A stretch of 35,154 nt of DNA from a virus, in IMG/VR virus record IMGVR_UViG_3300032271_000785, positions 1 through 35,154 of that record, one strand, 5' to 3'. Position numbers and translations under genes: made by a program. Numbering within the stretch: position 1 is the first letter of the stretch; each line of letters starts with the position of its first letter. Shown piece by piece: positions 14,173 to 22,036 of the stretch. The notes below the pieces were generated by a model that ran no database searches, was not told the origin of the DNA, and worked only from the letters and a program-made list of their open reading frames with translations.

Positions 14173-15074
14173 TGCCATTAAAAGAAGGAAAATCTAAAAA
14201 GGCTTTTGAGAAAAACATCAAAACAGAAATTGAAGCTGGCAAACCACCAAAGCAAGCCGTTGCAATTGCTTACGCAGTAAAGCGTAAAAACATGGCAAAA
14301 GGCGGCGGTCTTTACGCAAACATTCATGCAAAACAAGAAAGAATAGCTCATGGAAGTGGTGAGCATATGAGAAAGCCTGGAAGTGAAGGCGCTCCAACTG
14401 AAGAAAGTTTTAAACAAGCGGCTAAAACCGCAAAAATGGCCGAAGGAGGCCCTGTGAAACATATCGAACAAAAACAAACGCACTGCGAACATTGCGGCCA
14501 AACGATGGCTCACGGTGGAGGCGTTGAAGAAAAAGAAGCTTCTCACATTGGTAAACCAATGCTTAATGCTCCTAAGCCTGGAGAACCTACAATGAGACAC
14601 GAAGGCCATCCACAAAGTGAAGTTGCTAAGCTTGCAAAAGGTGGAATGGCTCACTGCGCTCATGGTGGACCTGCTCACTGTATGCATGGTTGTTATGCTG
14701 AGGGAGGGCATGTTGAAAATGAAAAGCTACACCCCGAGCACGAGGAACATGTAGATGCCAGATTAAAACACCAAACCGCCGCTATGCGGGCGATGGGCCA
14801 CTCCCAATCTGAAGACGCTAAGCTTGCTCATGGTGGTTCTGTAGTTGAAGAAATCATGCACGGCAGAAAGAAAATGGCTCGTGGCGGTATGGTTCAAGAT
14901 GAGGAAGCTGATAGAGACCATGAAGACTGGTTTAAATCTAAACAAGATTTGGAAAACGTGCACTATGAGCACGATCCAGAACACGAAGAACACATGAACC
15001 CAAACCCAAGCGATGATGATTACGGCTTGGTAGGTCAAATCATGAAAGAAAGAAAGAAATATAGACCCAAATGA
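14172..15074 (+). CDS. His-rich protein with repeated xAxGG motifs
   Basis: A 300-residue low-complexity protein. The N-terminal 40 residues (KSKKAFEKNIKTEI, KPPKQAVAIAYAVKRK) form a basic helical domain common in phages. The rest has eight xAxGG motifs (residues 41, 89, 112, 154, 162, 175, 218, 235) separated by His/Glu-rich spacers, and Cys/His clusters CEHC (105-108) and HCAHGGPAHCMHGC (161-174) that could bind metal. The same MAxGG motif is found in the portal tail and an ejection protein, so a virion link is likely. Its function is not known. Confidence 0.6.
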   Translation: MPLKEGKSKKAFEKNIKTEIEAGKPPKQAVAIAYAVKRKNMAKGGGLYANIHAKQERIAHGSGEHMRKPGSEGAPTEESFKQAAKTAKMAEGGPVKHIEQKQTHCEHCGQTMAHGGGVEEKEASHIGKPMLNAPKPGEPTMRHEGHPQSEVAKLAKGGMAHCAHGGPAHCMHGCYAEGGHVENEKLHPEHEEHVDARLKHQTAAMRAMGHSQSEDAKLAHGGSVVEEIMHGRKKMARGGMVQDEEADRDHEDWFKSKQDLENVHYEHDPEHEEHMNPNPSDDDYGLVGQIMKERKKYRPK

Positions 15075-15292
15075 ATGATTTAAAGCATCTTAAAGACTTA
15101 CTTAAAATACTTAGAGAAAAGGGCGTTTTAGAATTTGAATCAAATGATTTAAAAATAAAGCTATCTGAGGAAGCCCCTCAATCTAAGTATAAACAGAAAC
15201 AAGATGCGGACCTTGCGGAAGAAAGAGAACTTACTGAAGAAGAGTTATTATTTTACTCCGCAACACCTCCGCTTGAAACTGAAACAGCATGA
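15071..15292 (+). CDS. Small acidic hypothetical protein before the portal
   Basis: A 73-residue protein in an ATGA overlap with the gene before and another ATGA overlap with the portal gene after. The first 30 residues are a helix (LKDLLKILREKGVLEFES) followed by a short strand, and the end is acidic. It may be a portal partner; no family is recognised. Confidence 0.55.
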   Translation: MNDLKHLKDLLKILREKGVLEFESNDLKIKLSEEAPQSKYKQKQDADLAEERELTEEELLFYSATPPLETETA

Positions 15293-17271
15293 GTTTAAAA
15301 ACTACAATTAAAGACAAAACCCTTGGTCGTACTAGCCGAATTTATAAAACCCAAGACGATGGGCAATTAGGCACCAAAGGGTTTCAATGGTGGCTAGAAA
15401 AAGAATCAACAGCAAGAGCAAAGCAGTTATTTGCAACTGTAGCGTATTTAAAAATTGCTCAGCAGTTTAGACAAAGACAAGCGGCCCAATTCGCTCGACT
15501 TTACGGCGGCCAGTCTTTATATTCCTTTGTAGGCTCAAATCTATCAAAGATGGATCAGATTAGTACGTTGGCACCCAACCGGCCGACGTACAATCTGATC
15601 TCTTCAGTCACTGACACCCTAGTTTCTAGGCTCACACAAAATAGACCCACCCCAGTATTTCTTACCGATAATGGCGACTACAAAGAAAGAAACCTCGCTA
15701 AAAAACTTAATAACTTTATTCTAGGTGAATTTTATAGAACCAAAGCCTATGAGATTGGCGAATACATTCTTACTGATGCTTTAGTACAAGGAACCGGCTG
15801 TTTAAAAGTATTAGAAGGCATGGACCGTAAAGTTTCCATTGAGCGAGTGTTGCTCACAGAATTGTTTGTAGACATTCAAGAAGCTGCCTTTGGTGACCCT
15901 CGTCGTTTGTATCAAGTAAAGTTAATGGATAGGGCAATGCTAGAAGCTGCTTTTCCTAAAAACAAAGAAAAAGCTGCCGATAGTCCTAAAGCTTATATCG
16001 ACTCTTCAGCTCAAACCGCACAATCAGTAGCTGATTTAGTCATGGTCGTAGAAGGCTGGGCGCTTCCAAGCTCTGAAGATTCAAACGACGGCTATCATGT
16101 AATCGCTTGCGCCGAAGGAAATCTATTCAGCGAGCCTTACAATAAGCAAAAGTTTCCATTTGTGTTCCTAAACCACAAGAAACGACAGCTAGGATTTTGG
16201 GCTCAAGGCGTTGCCGAAAGCCTTTTGGGAACACAATTAGAATTAAACTCGCTATTAGATACGATTAGTAAATCAATTAAGCTTTTGGGAGTTCCTAGAG
16301 TTTTTGTTGAAGAGGGTTCTAAGACTAACAAAGCTGCGTTTCAGAATAAAATTGGTGTCATTATCCCCTATCGGGGCACGCCACCCATATTTTCAGTATC
16401 TCAAAGCAATGCCGGTGAGATGTATGAGGAGCGAGCAAGACTGATTCAGTTTGGTTTTGAGCAAGAAGGCTTATCAATGCTATCTGCAACCAGTCAAAAG
16501 CCTGCTGGATTAAACTCAGGGGAGGCGCAGCGTGTATATCAAGACATTAACTCAGATAGATTCGCTGCTCTTGAGCGGAGGTATACTAATTTTTATGTGG
16601 ATTTGGCTTACCAAATTATTGATAAAGCCGTGGATATCGCAGAGCGAGACGGAAAATACACAACAATTTTCACCGATAGACGAAAGGGAACTAAAGAAAT
16701 CGAATTGCCAGATATCAAATTGCTACAAGACCCATTTGTCATCGAAGCCTACGTGCAAAGCTCGCTCCCGAAAGAGCCGGCCGGAAGACTCCAAAAAGTC
16801 ACTGAGATGATTCAAAGCAATATGATTACTATTCAAGAAGGCAGACGCCTACTTGATTTCCCAGATTTGGGACAAATTGAAACTTTGGCTAATGCTTCTG
16901 AAGAACGAATCTTTTGTTATTTGGATGATATTATCGAGGAAGGTAAATATCAGGGGCCTGATCAGTGGATGAACTTAGACAAAGCCACTGAAATCGTAAC
17001 TCAGTACATTAATCTTTATTCCACTTGCAGACTTGAAGAAGAAAAAATGCAAATGCTTAGAGATTTCTTTGCTGAAATCCAAGATTTAAAAATGGCAATG
17101 ATGCCGCCTCCCATGCCTATGGGCGGAGCTCCAATACAAAATCAACTAGCCGCACCACAACCTGTCCCACAAAGTCCACTACTCCCACAAGGCCAAGCGC
17201 CTCAAATGATGGCAGAAGGCGGAGAAGTTAATCCAGAAGTAAACGGAGTCGAAATCTCATCTATTGAATAA
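15289..17271 (+). CDS. Portal protein
   Basis: A 660-residue portal of the podovirus type, the dodecameric ring through which terminase packs DNA and to which the neck binds. Typical features are the early NRPTYNLISSVTDTLVSRL segment (about residues 97-115), the KAYEIGEYILTDALVQGTGC helix (about 150-169), QLELNSLLDTISKSIKLLGV (about 318-337), and a Met/Pro/Gln-rich disordered end. The C-terminus carries MMAEGGEVNPEV, matching the motif in neighbouring proteins. It is placed between terminase and scaffold genes, as expected. A scaffold gene with a strong ribosome site follows. Confidence 0.88.
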   Translation: MSLKTTIKDKTLGRTSRIYKTQDDGQLGTKGFQWWLEKESTARAKQLFATVAYLKIAQQFRQRQAAQFARLYGGQSLYSFVGSNLSKMDQISTLAPNRPTYNLISSVTDTLVSRLTQNRPTPVFLTDNGDYKERNLAKKLNNFILGEFYRTKAYEIGEYILTDALVQGTGCLKVLEGMDRKVSIERVLLTELFVDIQEAAFGDPRRLYQVKLMDRAMLEAAFPKNKEKAADSPKAYIDSSAQTAQSVADLVMVVEGWALPSSEDSNDGYHVIACAEGNLFSEPYNKQKFPFVFLNHKKRQLGFWAQGVAESLLGTQLELNSLLDTISKSIKLLGVPRVFVEEGSKTNKAAFQNKIGVIIPYRGTPPIFSVSQSNAGEMYEERARLIQFGFEQEGLSMLSATSQKPAGLNSGEAQRVYQDINSDRFAALERRYTNFYVDLAYQIIDKAVDIAERDGKYTTIFTDRRKGTKEIELPDIKLLQDPFVIEAYVQSSLPKEPAGRLQKVTEMIQSNMITIQEGRRLLDFPDLGQIETLANASEERIFCYLDDIIEEGKYQGPDQWMNLDKATEIVTQYINLYSTCRLEEEKMQMLRDFFAEIQDLKMAMMPPPMPMGGAPIQNQLAAPQPVPQSPLLPQGQAPQMMAEGGEVNPEVNGVEISSIE

Positions 17272-17336
17272 TTTTTTTGAACACAACCAATGCGCAGCAA
17301 CGCAATTTAATCCCGTAGACTCGGGAAGGAGAAGTC

Positions 17337-18410
17337 ATGGCACTAATCACAGAACCAAAGTCTGGTTCATCCGTACCTCAAACAACTGCACCTCAACCAA
17401 GACCGGAAGTAAAATTTGGTATTCCGGCTCCTACAACGGCGAGAGTTGAAGCTCTTAAAGCTAAGTTGTCAGGACAACCAGCTCCAACAATACCAGCGCC
17501 GCCAAGAGTTGCAGGTAGTACGGCAAGAGCTGAGCAATATGCAAAGCTTCCAAATTATGCGCCGAATAAAGCACAAGAGATTGTAACAACACAGCCCATG
17601 CAGCACATTGAGCCGCCTCCAGTGCAAGCTCAAAAGAATGATGCAGGGGCACAGTTAAACAATAATGTTGAGGCTACAGAAACCACTCAAGAAGCGACTG
17701 AGAAACCTGTGAGCCCTCAATTTGCTGCCCTGGCAAAACAGGAACGGCAAATTCGGAAAGCCCGGATAGAGCTTAAGGCTCAGCAAGAGGCGTTGAAAGC
17801 ACAGCAAGCGAGCTTTGTAAGTAAAGACCTTTTGAAGACTGATCCTCTTAAAGCTTTATCTGAAGCTGGCATCTCCTACGAAAAACTGACCGAACTACAG
17901 CTTGGTCAGGTCGCCCCAGATCCCAATCAACAACTATTAGATAAAATTGCGGCATTAGAGGCGAAGCTTGCTTCCGTGGATGAGCAATTCACTAAACGTG
18001 ATACTCAAGCCTACGACGCAGCTCTAAATCAAATTCGTAACGATGTTAAGCTTTTGGTCGATTCCGATGCCACGTTTGAAACCATTAAGGCGACGGGCGA
18101 AACCGAAACCGTAGTGGAACTTATTAGAAAGGTCTTCGACGCTGAAGGCACTATCCTTTCTGTAGAGGAAGCAGCCCGATTAGTTGAAGATAAACTGTTA
18201 GATCGAAAACTCGATGAAGTTAAACGGCTTTCAAATCTTTCTAAAATTAAGTCACGTTTGGCAATACCGGCAGAGAATCCGGAAGAAGCAAAAGCGCCCC
18301 AGCAAGGGCAACGACAAGTTACCCTCTCCAATCAGGCGGCGGTTTCAAGACCGCTGACTGCTAGGGAGAAGGCAATTATGGCGTTTGAAAACGCTAAAAA
18401 TAAGGTCTGA
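17337..18410 (+). CDS. Scaffolding protein
   Basis: A 357-residue protein with AAGGAG before ATG. It has a long Pro/Ala/Gln-rich disordered N-terminus (residues 1-125), a coiled coil (about 125-165, FAALAKQERQIRKARIELKA), further helical segments and a basic C-terminal helix (TAREKAIMAFENAKNKV) of the type that binds coat protein. Its place between portal and coat genes is the classic scaffold position. It would guide coat assembly and leave before or during packaging. No protease gene is visible nearby. Confidence 0.75.
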   Translation: MALITEPKSGSSVPQTTAPQPRPEVKFGIPAPTTARVEALKAKLSGQPAPTIPAPPRVAGSTARAEQYAKLPNYAPNKAQEIVTTQPMQHIEPPPVQAQKNDAGAQLNNNVEATETTQEATEKPVSPQFAALAKQERQIRKARIELKAQQEALKAQQASFVSKDLLKTDPLKALSEAGISYEKLTELQLGQVAPDPNQQLLDKIAALEAKLASVDEQFTKRDTQAYDAALNQIRNDVKLLVDSDATFETIKATGETETVVELIRKVFDAEGTILSVEEAARLVEDKLLDRKLDEVKRLSNLSKIKSRLAIPAENPEEAKAPQQGQRQVTLSNQAAVSRPLTAREKAIMAFENAKNKV

Positions 18411-18452
18411 GTGGTTCAGATCTTAAAAACTTTTTAATAAGGAATAATAACT

Positions 18453-19499
18453 ATGGCTACATATGCTAGCTCAAGCAGCTCTATTGCTGTGTTAAAAGAG
18501 CTTTATGTGGACAATAGCGACTTTATGAAGGATCTCGTTTATGCGAAAAATCCTACATTTGCGCTTTTGCCCAAAAACGAATCAACCGATGGATTAGCTG
18601 GAAAATACATTCCCGTGCCGATTCAATACGGGGACCCCATGGGGCGATCCCATACATTTCAGAATGCTCAAGGTAACCAAACTCCAAATCAATACCAAAG
18701 CTTCTTTGTGTATGTGATTCAAGATTACCAATTGGTAACTATTACCAACTTGCTAATCGAACAAACCAAAACAAACGCTGGAGCCTTTGTTGATGAGATG
18801 AAACGCCAAATGGATGGCGGTATCAAAAACTTATCAAACAACATGGCATTCGAGTTGTTTGGTTCGGGAACTGCTACTCGTGGCGTTATTGGAACAGCTA
18901 TCACTAGCTTAGGCAGTGGTGTGTACCAATTTACTCTGCAAAATCCACAAAACGTCGTGAACTTTGAGGTCAATATGACCATTCAAGCTTCTGCGACCGA
19001 TGGTGGAGCTCCAATTAATGCCGGAACTGACTTGGCTTTAGTCAATTCAGTAAACCGTGCAACTGGGGTTATCAAATTCACTGTGGTATCCGGTGCTCCT
19101 CAAACAAACTGGGCCAACGGAAGTTACATCACAGTGCAAGGGGATATTCCTACAACCGGTGGATCGGGTTCGGGACCTCTCGGACAAACTGGATCTTACC
19201 TCGCAGCTTCTGGCTTCTCAGCCTGGTTGCCAGCGACTGATCCTGCTTCCACAGATTCTTTCTGGGGAGTAAATCGTTCGGTTGATCCTACTCGTCTAGC
19301 AGGTCTACGATATGATGCTTCTGCATACAGTATCGAAGAGGGCGTAACTAACGCTCTTGGATTTGCAAACCGAGAGGGAGCTGACCCAGATACAATGATC
19401 CTAAGCTTCCAAAGCTACACAAGTTTGGAAAACGCCTTAGGAGCCAAGGTTCAGTACGTCGACATCAAGCACGAAGAAGCTGATATCGCTTTCGAGGGT
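18453..19499 (+). CDS. Major capsid protein, exon 1 (residues 1-349)
   Basis: HK97-fold coat protein, N-terminal 349 codons, with AAGGA before ATG 18453. Recognisable segments are LKELYVDNSDFMKDLVYAKN near the start, GKYIPVPIQYGDPMGRS, and DPTRLAGLRYDAS. The reading frame continues into the intron and stops at 19541, but the last 13 codons (EQECPAFEESNAA) are intron-derived and do not look like coat sequence. Removing 19500-19692 joins GGT (Gly349) to ATT in frame and restores the usual C-terminal part, giving 435 residues. Unspliced message would give a 362-residue coat lacking its end. The scaffold gene precedes it. Confidence 0.85.
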
Positions 19500-19692
19500 G
19501 AACAAGAATGCCCAGCATTTGAGGAATCTAATGCTGCATAATCCCGAATATCGGTTAACATCCAGAAGTGGACAAGACCGAAGCGTAAACCATAAGAACT
19601 ACGCTCTAGAGACTGACAAGGGCTACGAGAAACGTAGGATATACAGTCCGATCTCGCAATATAACCAAATGAAATGCGAGTTAACACAAATG
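19500..19692 (+). ncRNA. Group I intron in the major capsid gene, no endonuclease
   Basis: A 193-nt intron. The 5' exon ends GGGT, pairing with GCCC (19510-19513) as P1 with the expected U-G pair at the splice site. GAAT just upstream (19506-19509) pairs with the 3' exon start ATTC (19693-19696) as P10. Other helices: P2 19514-19519/19530-19535, P4 19551-19555/19577-19581, P5 19561-19564/19569-19572, P6 19582-19587/19600-19605, P7 GACTG 19611-19615/CAGTC 19644-19648, P8 19623-19627/19633-19637, P9 19653-19658/19675-19680. AGAGACT and GATATACAGTCC match the R and S core elements. The last base is G. P3 is not clearly assigned. Confidence 0.9.
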
Positions 19693-19953
19693 ATTCGATT
19701 CCATTCTGCTTATGGCTATGTAACGGTCTTCGCTGACCGCTCCGCATTACCCCAAACAGGTCTGTGCCTAAGTATGGATTCTTGGAAACTGAGAAGTTTG
19801 GGCAAAGCTCCTCACATCCTAACTTACGGACTCGAAAATCTCGAAGGCCTTCGTGTCGGTAACTCGGATGCTCTTGAGGTTCGTGTCGCTGCTTATTACA
19901 ACTACACTTGTAACGCTCCCGGCTTTAACATGAGAGTTTCCCTGAGTGCTTAA
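19693..19953 (+). CDS. Major capsid protein, exon 2 (residues 350-435)
   Basis: The second exon begins IRFHSAYGYVTVFADR and continues LRSLGKAPHILTYG and GLRVGNSDALEVRVAAYYNY to the stop, a typical coat C-terminal region with conserved Asp/Arg and Gly positions. The frame differs from exon 1, and the open frame back to 19498 is intron sequence that resembles no protein. There is no ribosome site for separate translation, so it is read only from spliced message. A terminator starts 35 nt after the stop. Confidence 0.85.
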   Translation: MRFHSAYGYVTVFADRSALPQTGLCLSMDSWKLRSLGKAPHILTYGLENLEGLRVGNSDALEVRVAAYYNYTCNAPGFNMRVSLSA

Positions 19954-19987
19954 AGGGGTTTAAGCATTCAATAGGGTAGGGAAAGAG

Positions 19988-20035
19988 ACGCCTCTTTTTG
20001 ACTTAAAACGTCATTAAGGGGCGTTTTTCTTTTTT
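19988..20035 (+). terminator. Intrinsic terminator of the head operon
   Basis: Stem ACGCCTC (19988-19994) with GGGGCGT (20018-20024), with an inner TGAC/GTCA stem in the loop, followed by TTTTTCTTTTTT. It lies 35 nt after the capsid stop. Confidence 0.85.
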
Positions 20036-20039
20036 GGAT

Positions 20040-20068
20040 TTGAATTTTAAGAGTTTTAAACTTATGAT
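20040..20068 (+). promoter_or_regulatory. Sigma70-like promoter
   Basis: TTGAAT (20040-20045), a 17-bp spacer and TATGAT (20063-20068), a good match to host housekeeping promoters. Transcription would start near A20075 and run about 75 nt into the second terminator. The boxes are overlapped by AT-rich sequence, so chance agreement is possible. Confidence 0.5.
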
Positions 20069-20074
20069 TTAATT

Positions 20075-20150
20075 AGTGTAAGGGAAACGAAGTGCAACGC
20101 ACAAGAACTTCAAGTCGCCCCTCTTGGATACTGCTCCGAGAGGGGTTTTT
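20075..20150 (+). ncRNA. Candidate small RNA between two terminators
   Basis: About 75 nt bounded by a promoter-like sequence and a strong terminator, with no start codon followed by a useful frame. It contains a small hairpin (GTGC-aac-GCAC, overlapping GAAGT/ACTTC) and then the terminator hairpin. It may be a phage regulatory RNA or a short attenuated leader. Confidence 0.4.
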
Positions 20151-20155
20151 ATTTT
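20118..20155 (+). terminator. Strong intrinsic terminator
   Basis: CCCCTCTTGG (20118-20127) pairs with CCGAGAGGGG (20136-20145), ten pairs with one wobble and an 8-nt loop, followed by TTTTTATTTT. Confidence 0.9.
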
Positions 20156-20180
20156 GGCTTAATTAAACAAGTTTGTAAGC
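20152..20180 (+). promoter_or_regulatory. Repeated dyad motif copy B, candidate promoter or operator
   Basis: TTTTGGC, five bases, TAAACAAGTTTGTA and AGC. It matches copy A at 23 of 26 positions with identical spacing and begins directly after a terminator T-tract, where new transcription must start for the tail operon. Flanking GGCTTA/TAAGCC makes this copy a longer inverted repeat. Confidence 0.55.
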
Positions 20181-20265
20181 CAAAGATGTCTTTGGAATAC
20201 CGCTCGCCGAGGTTCTGCTTGCCTCGTTGCTAGGGAAAAATAAAAGCAGACAAGGACATAACACC

Positions 20266-20922
20266 ATGGCTAATCGCAATTGGATGTCTAATAAGCTTTA
20301 CCAAATGGAAGCTTATCCCGTACTCATTACCTGTAACTTTGTCGTCGATTCTACAAACGGAAACGGATTAGGAATCAGAAGTTTAAAAGGCGGAGCAGTT
20401 AAAACTGTATTCATGAAAACTTCTGCAACTCCAGCCGCAGGAAGCCCAAATCCTGAAACCGGCGTAATTGAAATTCAATTACAAGATAATTACAGTAGAG
20501 CACTTCTTGGAATGTTTTCCGCTGTATCTAAAACAGACGGTTCCAATCAAACTTCTACAACTGCTGGCAGAGCTTCTGTTATCACAGTTTTGGGAACTGC
20601 TACGACTGCACAATGGCAAGCCGTTGGCTTGTCCGTTGGCGTAACTCCAGCTGTTGGAGTTTGCTTTGTAGCTACAACATCGGCCGTAATTGGCGGAAGT
20701 GCTGCAGTTCAAAGACCTGTAGGAAGCGGAGTTGCTACGATTGAAACTTGCGGTGATCCAAATCTTTCTTTGTCTCTTGCAAATAGCCAAGTAAACGGTG
20801 GAAGCTTAATCGTTGTACAATGCTTAGATGGCTCTAATACTAGAGTAGCTCCTGCTGATGGTTCTGTTATTTCTTTAGGTTTCTACCTATCGAATAGCTC
20901 TGTAACAGTACAAGGGCAGTAA
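20266..20922 (+). CDS. Capsid-associated structural protein (decoration-type)
   Basis: A 218-residue protein from ATG 20266, with AAGGA about 9 nt upstream; the frame continues back to 20227, but that part is leader sequence. It is beta-rich with Ser/Thr/Gly/Val-rich sequence and few charged residues (VLITCNFVVDSTNGNGLGIR, VIEIQLQDNYSRALLGMF, VISLGFYLSNSSVTVQGQ). In related environmental phages, such genes directly follow the coat gene and are taken as virion proteins. A capsid cement or vertex role is likely but not proven. Confidence 0.6.
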   Translation: MANRNWMSNKLYQMEAYPVLITCNFVVDSTNGNGLGIRSLKGGAVKTVFMKTSATPAAGSPNPETGVIEIQLQDNYSRALLGMFSAVSKTDGSNQTSTTAGRASVITVLGTATTAQWQAVGLSVGVTPAVGVCFVATTSAVIGGSAAVQRPVGSGVATIETCGDPNLSLSLANSQVNGGSLIVVQCLDGSNTRVAPADGSVISLGFYLSNSSVTVQGQ

Positions 20923-20931
20923 AACTTCCGG

Positions 20932-20972
20932 GGGGGCTGCTCTTGTAACGAGGGGCGGCTCCCTAAATTTTT
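20932..20972 (+). terminator. Possible intrinsic terminator
   Basis: GGGGGCTGCT (20932-20941) pairs with GGCGGCTCCC (20954-20963), ten pairs including three wobbles, followed by TAAATTTTT. It lies between the decoration-type gene and the neck gene and may reduce readthrough, leaving the first gene more highly expressed. Confidence 0.5.
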
Positions 20973-20983
20973 AAGGCGGTACT

Positions 20984-22036
20984 ATGCCGATACCTTATCC
21001 ACCAAATTCTCAGTCTTGTTATTTACAGCAAGGGAATAAACAAGTTCTTGTTTCCTGGAACATTGTCCCCGGTGCTACTTCTTATAACGTACAGCGTTCA
21101 ACTGATGGCGTTAATTTCACTACAATAGCAACTCCTGCTTCAAATCAGTATTTAGATACTTCAGTCACTCAAAATACCGAATATTGGTATCAGGTAGCTT
21201 CCGTAAGTGGAGCAGGTACTAGCGGTTATACAGCAACAACTCCGGCCTCAATCATTCCCGTAGTTGCTGGCTACATGAGTCTTTCTCAATTAAGACTTTT
21301 ATCTCAGCAAAAAGCTGACAGAATTAACTCTAATTTTGTGACTTTGCCTGAATGGAATAGTTTTATTAATTTAGCTGCCGATGAGCTTTATGATTTAATC
21401 ACCACGGTTTATGAAGACTATCAGGTTGGCGACCCTGTTTATTTTACTACTAATGGAACTTCCTTAAGCTATCCGCTTCCTGATGGAGTAAGCACGTTTC
21501 AAGATGCTCAAGGAAACAATATCGTTCCTCCACCAATTTACAAACTAGCTGGAATAGATTTGGGGTTAAACAATGCGCCGAACGGTTTCGTCACAGTTCA
21601 AAAATACAATTTTATTGATAGAAACCGATATGTTTTCCCCAACACTGCGAGCACGATTTATGGTGTCTTTGGTTTACAGTACAGAATCGTCGGAAATACT
21701 ATCCGTTTTATTCCTCAACCGTCATCTAATCAACCAATCCGAATATGGTACGTACCTCGCAGAACGCAGCTCTTAAAAGATACCGACGTAACTGATGGTT
21801 ATAACGGCTGGACCAATTACGTTATCGCTCGAGCTGCTAAATACGCTTTAGACAAAGAAGAATCTGATACTTCTAAGCTAGATGCTGAGATTTTATATTT
21901 GAAACAAAGAATAGAAGAGTCCGCACCTAATAGAGATGAGGGACAACCTGATACTATTAGTGATGGTAGAATGGCATCGGGATTTGGTCCAGATGGTGGC
22001 GGAGGCTGGCAAGGTCCGTTTGGAACGGGTTGGTGA
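20984..22036 (+). CDS. Head-tail connector (neck) protein with N-terminal Fn3-like domain
   Basis: A 350-residue protein with AAGGCGG before ATG. Residues about 15-92 are a fibronectin type III-like domain (VLVSWNIVPGATSYNVQRS, TEYWYQVASVS). Residues about 97-320 resemble podovirus head-to-tail adaptors: an initial helix (LSQLRLLSQQKADRINSNF), WNSFINLAADELYDLI, and the strand/helix core YGVFGLQYRIVGNTIRFIP. The Gly-rich end (GPDGGGGWQGPFGTGW) is disordered. It should bind the portal after packaging. The Fn3 fusion is a visible addition, possibly exposed for surface binding. Confidence 0.65.
   Translation: MPIPYPPNSQSCYLQQGNKQVLVSWNIVPGATSYNVQRSTDGVNFTTIATPASNQYLDTSVTQNTEYWYQVASVSGAGTSGYTATTPASIIPVVAGYMSLSQLRLLSQQKADRINSNFVTLPEWNSFINLAADELYDLITTVYEDYQVGDPVYFTTNGTSLSYPLPDGVSTFQDAQGNNIVPPPIYKLAGIDLGLNNAPNGFVTVQKYNFIDRNRYVFPNTASTIYGVFGLQYRIVGNTIRFIPQPSSNQPIRIWYVPRRTQLLKDTDVTDGYNGWTNYVIARAAKYALDKEESDTSKLDAEILYLKQRIEESAPNRDEGQPDTISDGRMASGFGPDGGGGWQGPFGTGW

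Larger units (their letters stand above)
19954..20265. other. 312-nt non-coding regulatory region after the capsid gene
   Basis: No gene is seen. In order it holds a terminator (19988-20035), a sigma70-like promoter (20040-20068), a candidate small RNA (20075-20150) ending in a second terminator (20118-20155), the repeated dyad motif (20152-20180), and a leader with inverted repeats (20180-20250) ending in the ribosome site for the next gene. Confidence 0.7.

Noticed and set aside
14178-14711. Long minus-strand frame opposite the His-rich protein gene
   Set aside because: It is antisense to a low-complexity coding region, its Ser/Phe/His-rich translation follows from the repeats, and it has no ribosome site.
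19500-19692. Simple frameshift or sequencing error in the capsid gene
   Set aside because: About 193 extra bases are present, and they form a full group I fold with a guide matching the exon junction; a one- or two-base error cannot explain that.
19498-19953. A separate 151-residue gene downstream of the capsid gene
   Set aside because: Its first 65 codons are intron sequence with no protein-like pattern and no ribosome site; only the part after 19693 is coat sequence, and splicing joins it in frame to exon 1.
20932-20972. Firm terminator call for the decoration-type gene
   Set aside because: Kept only as a possible terminator, because three of ten pairs are wobbles and the T-tract is short.
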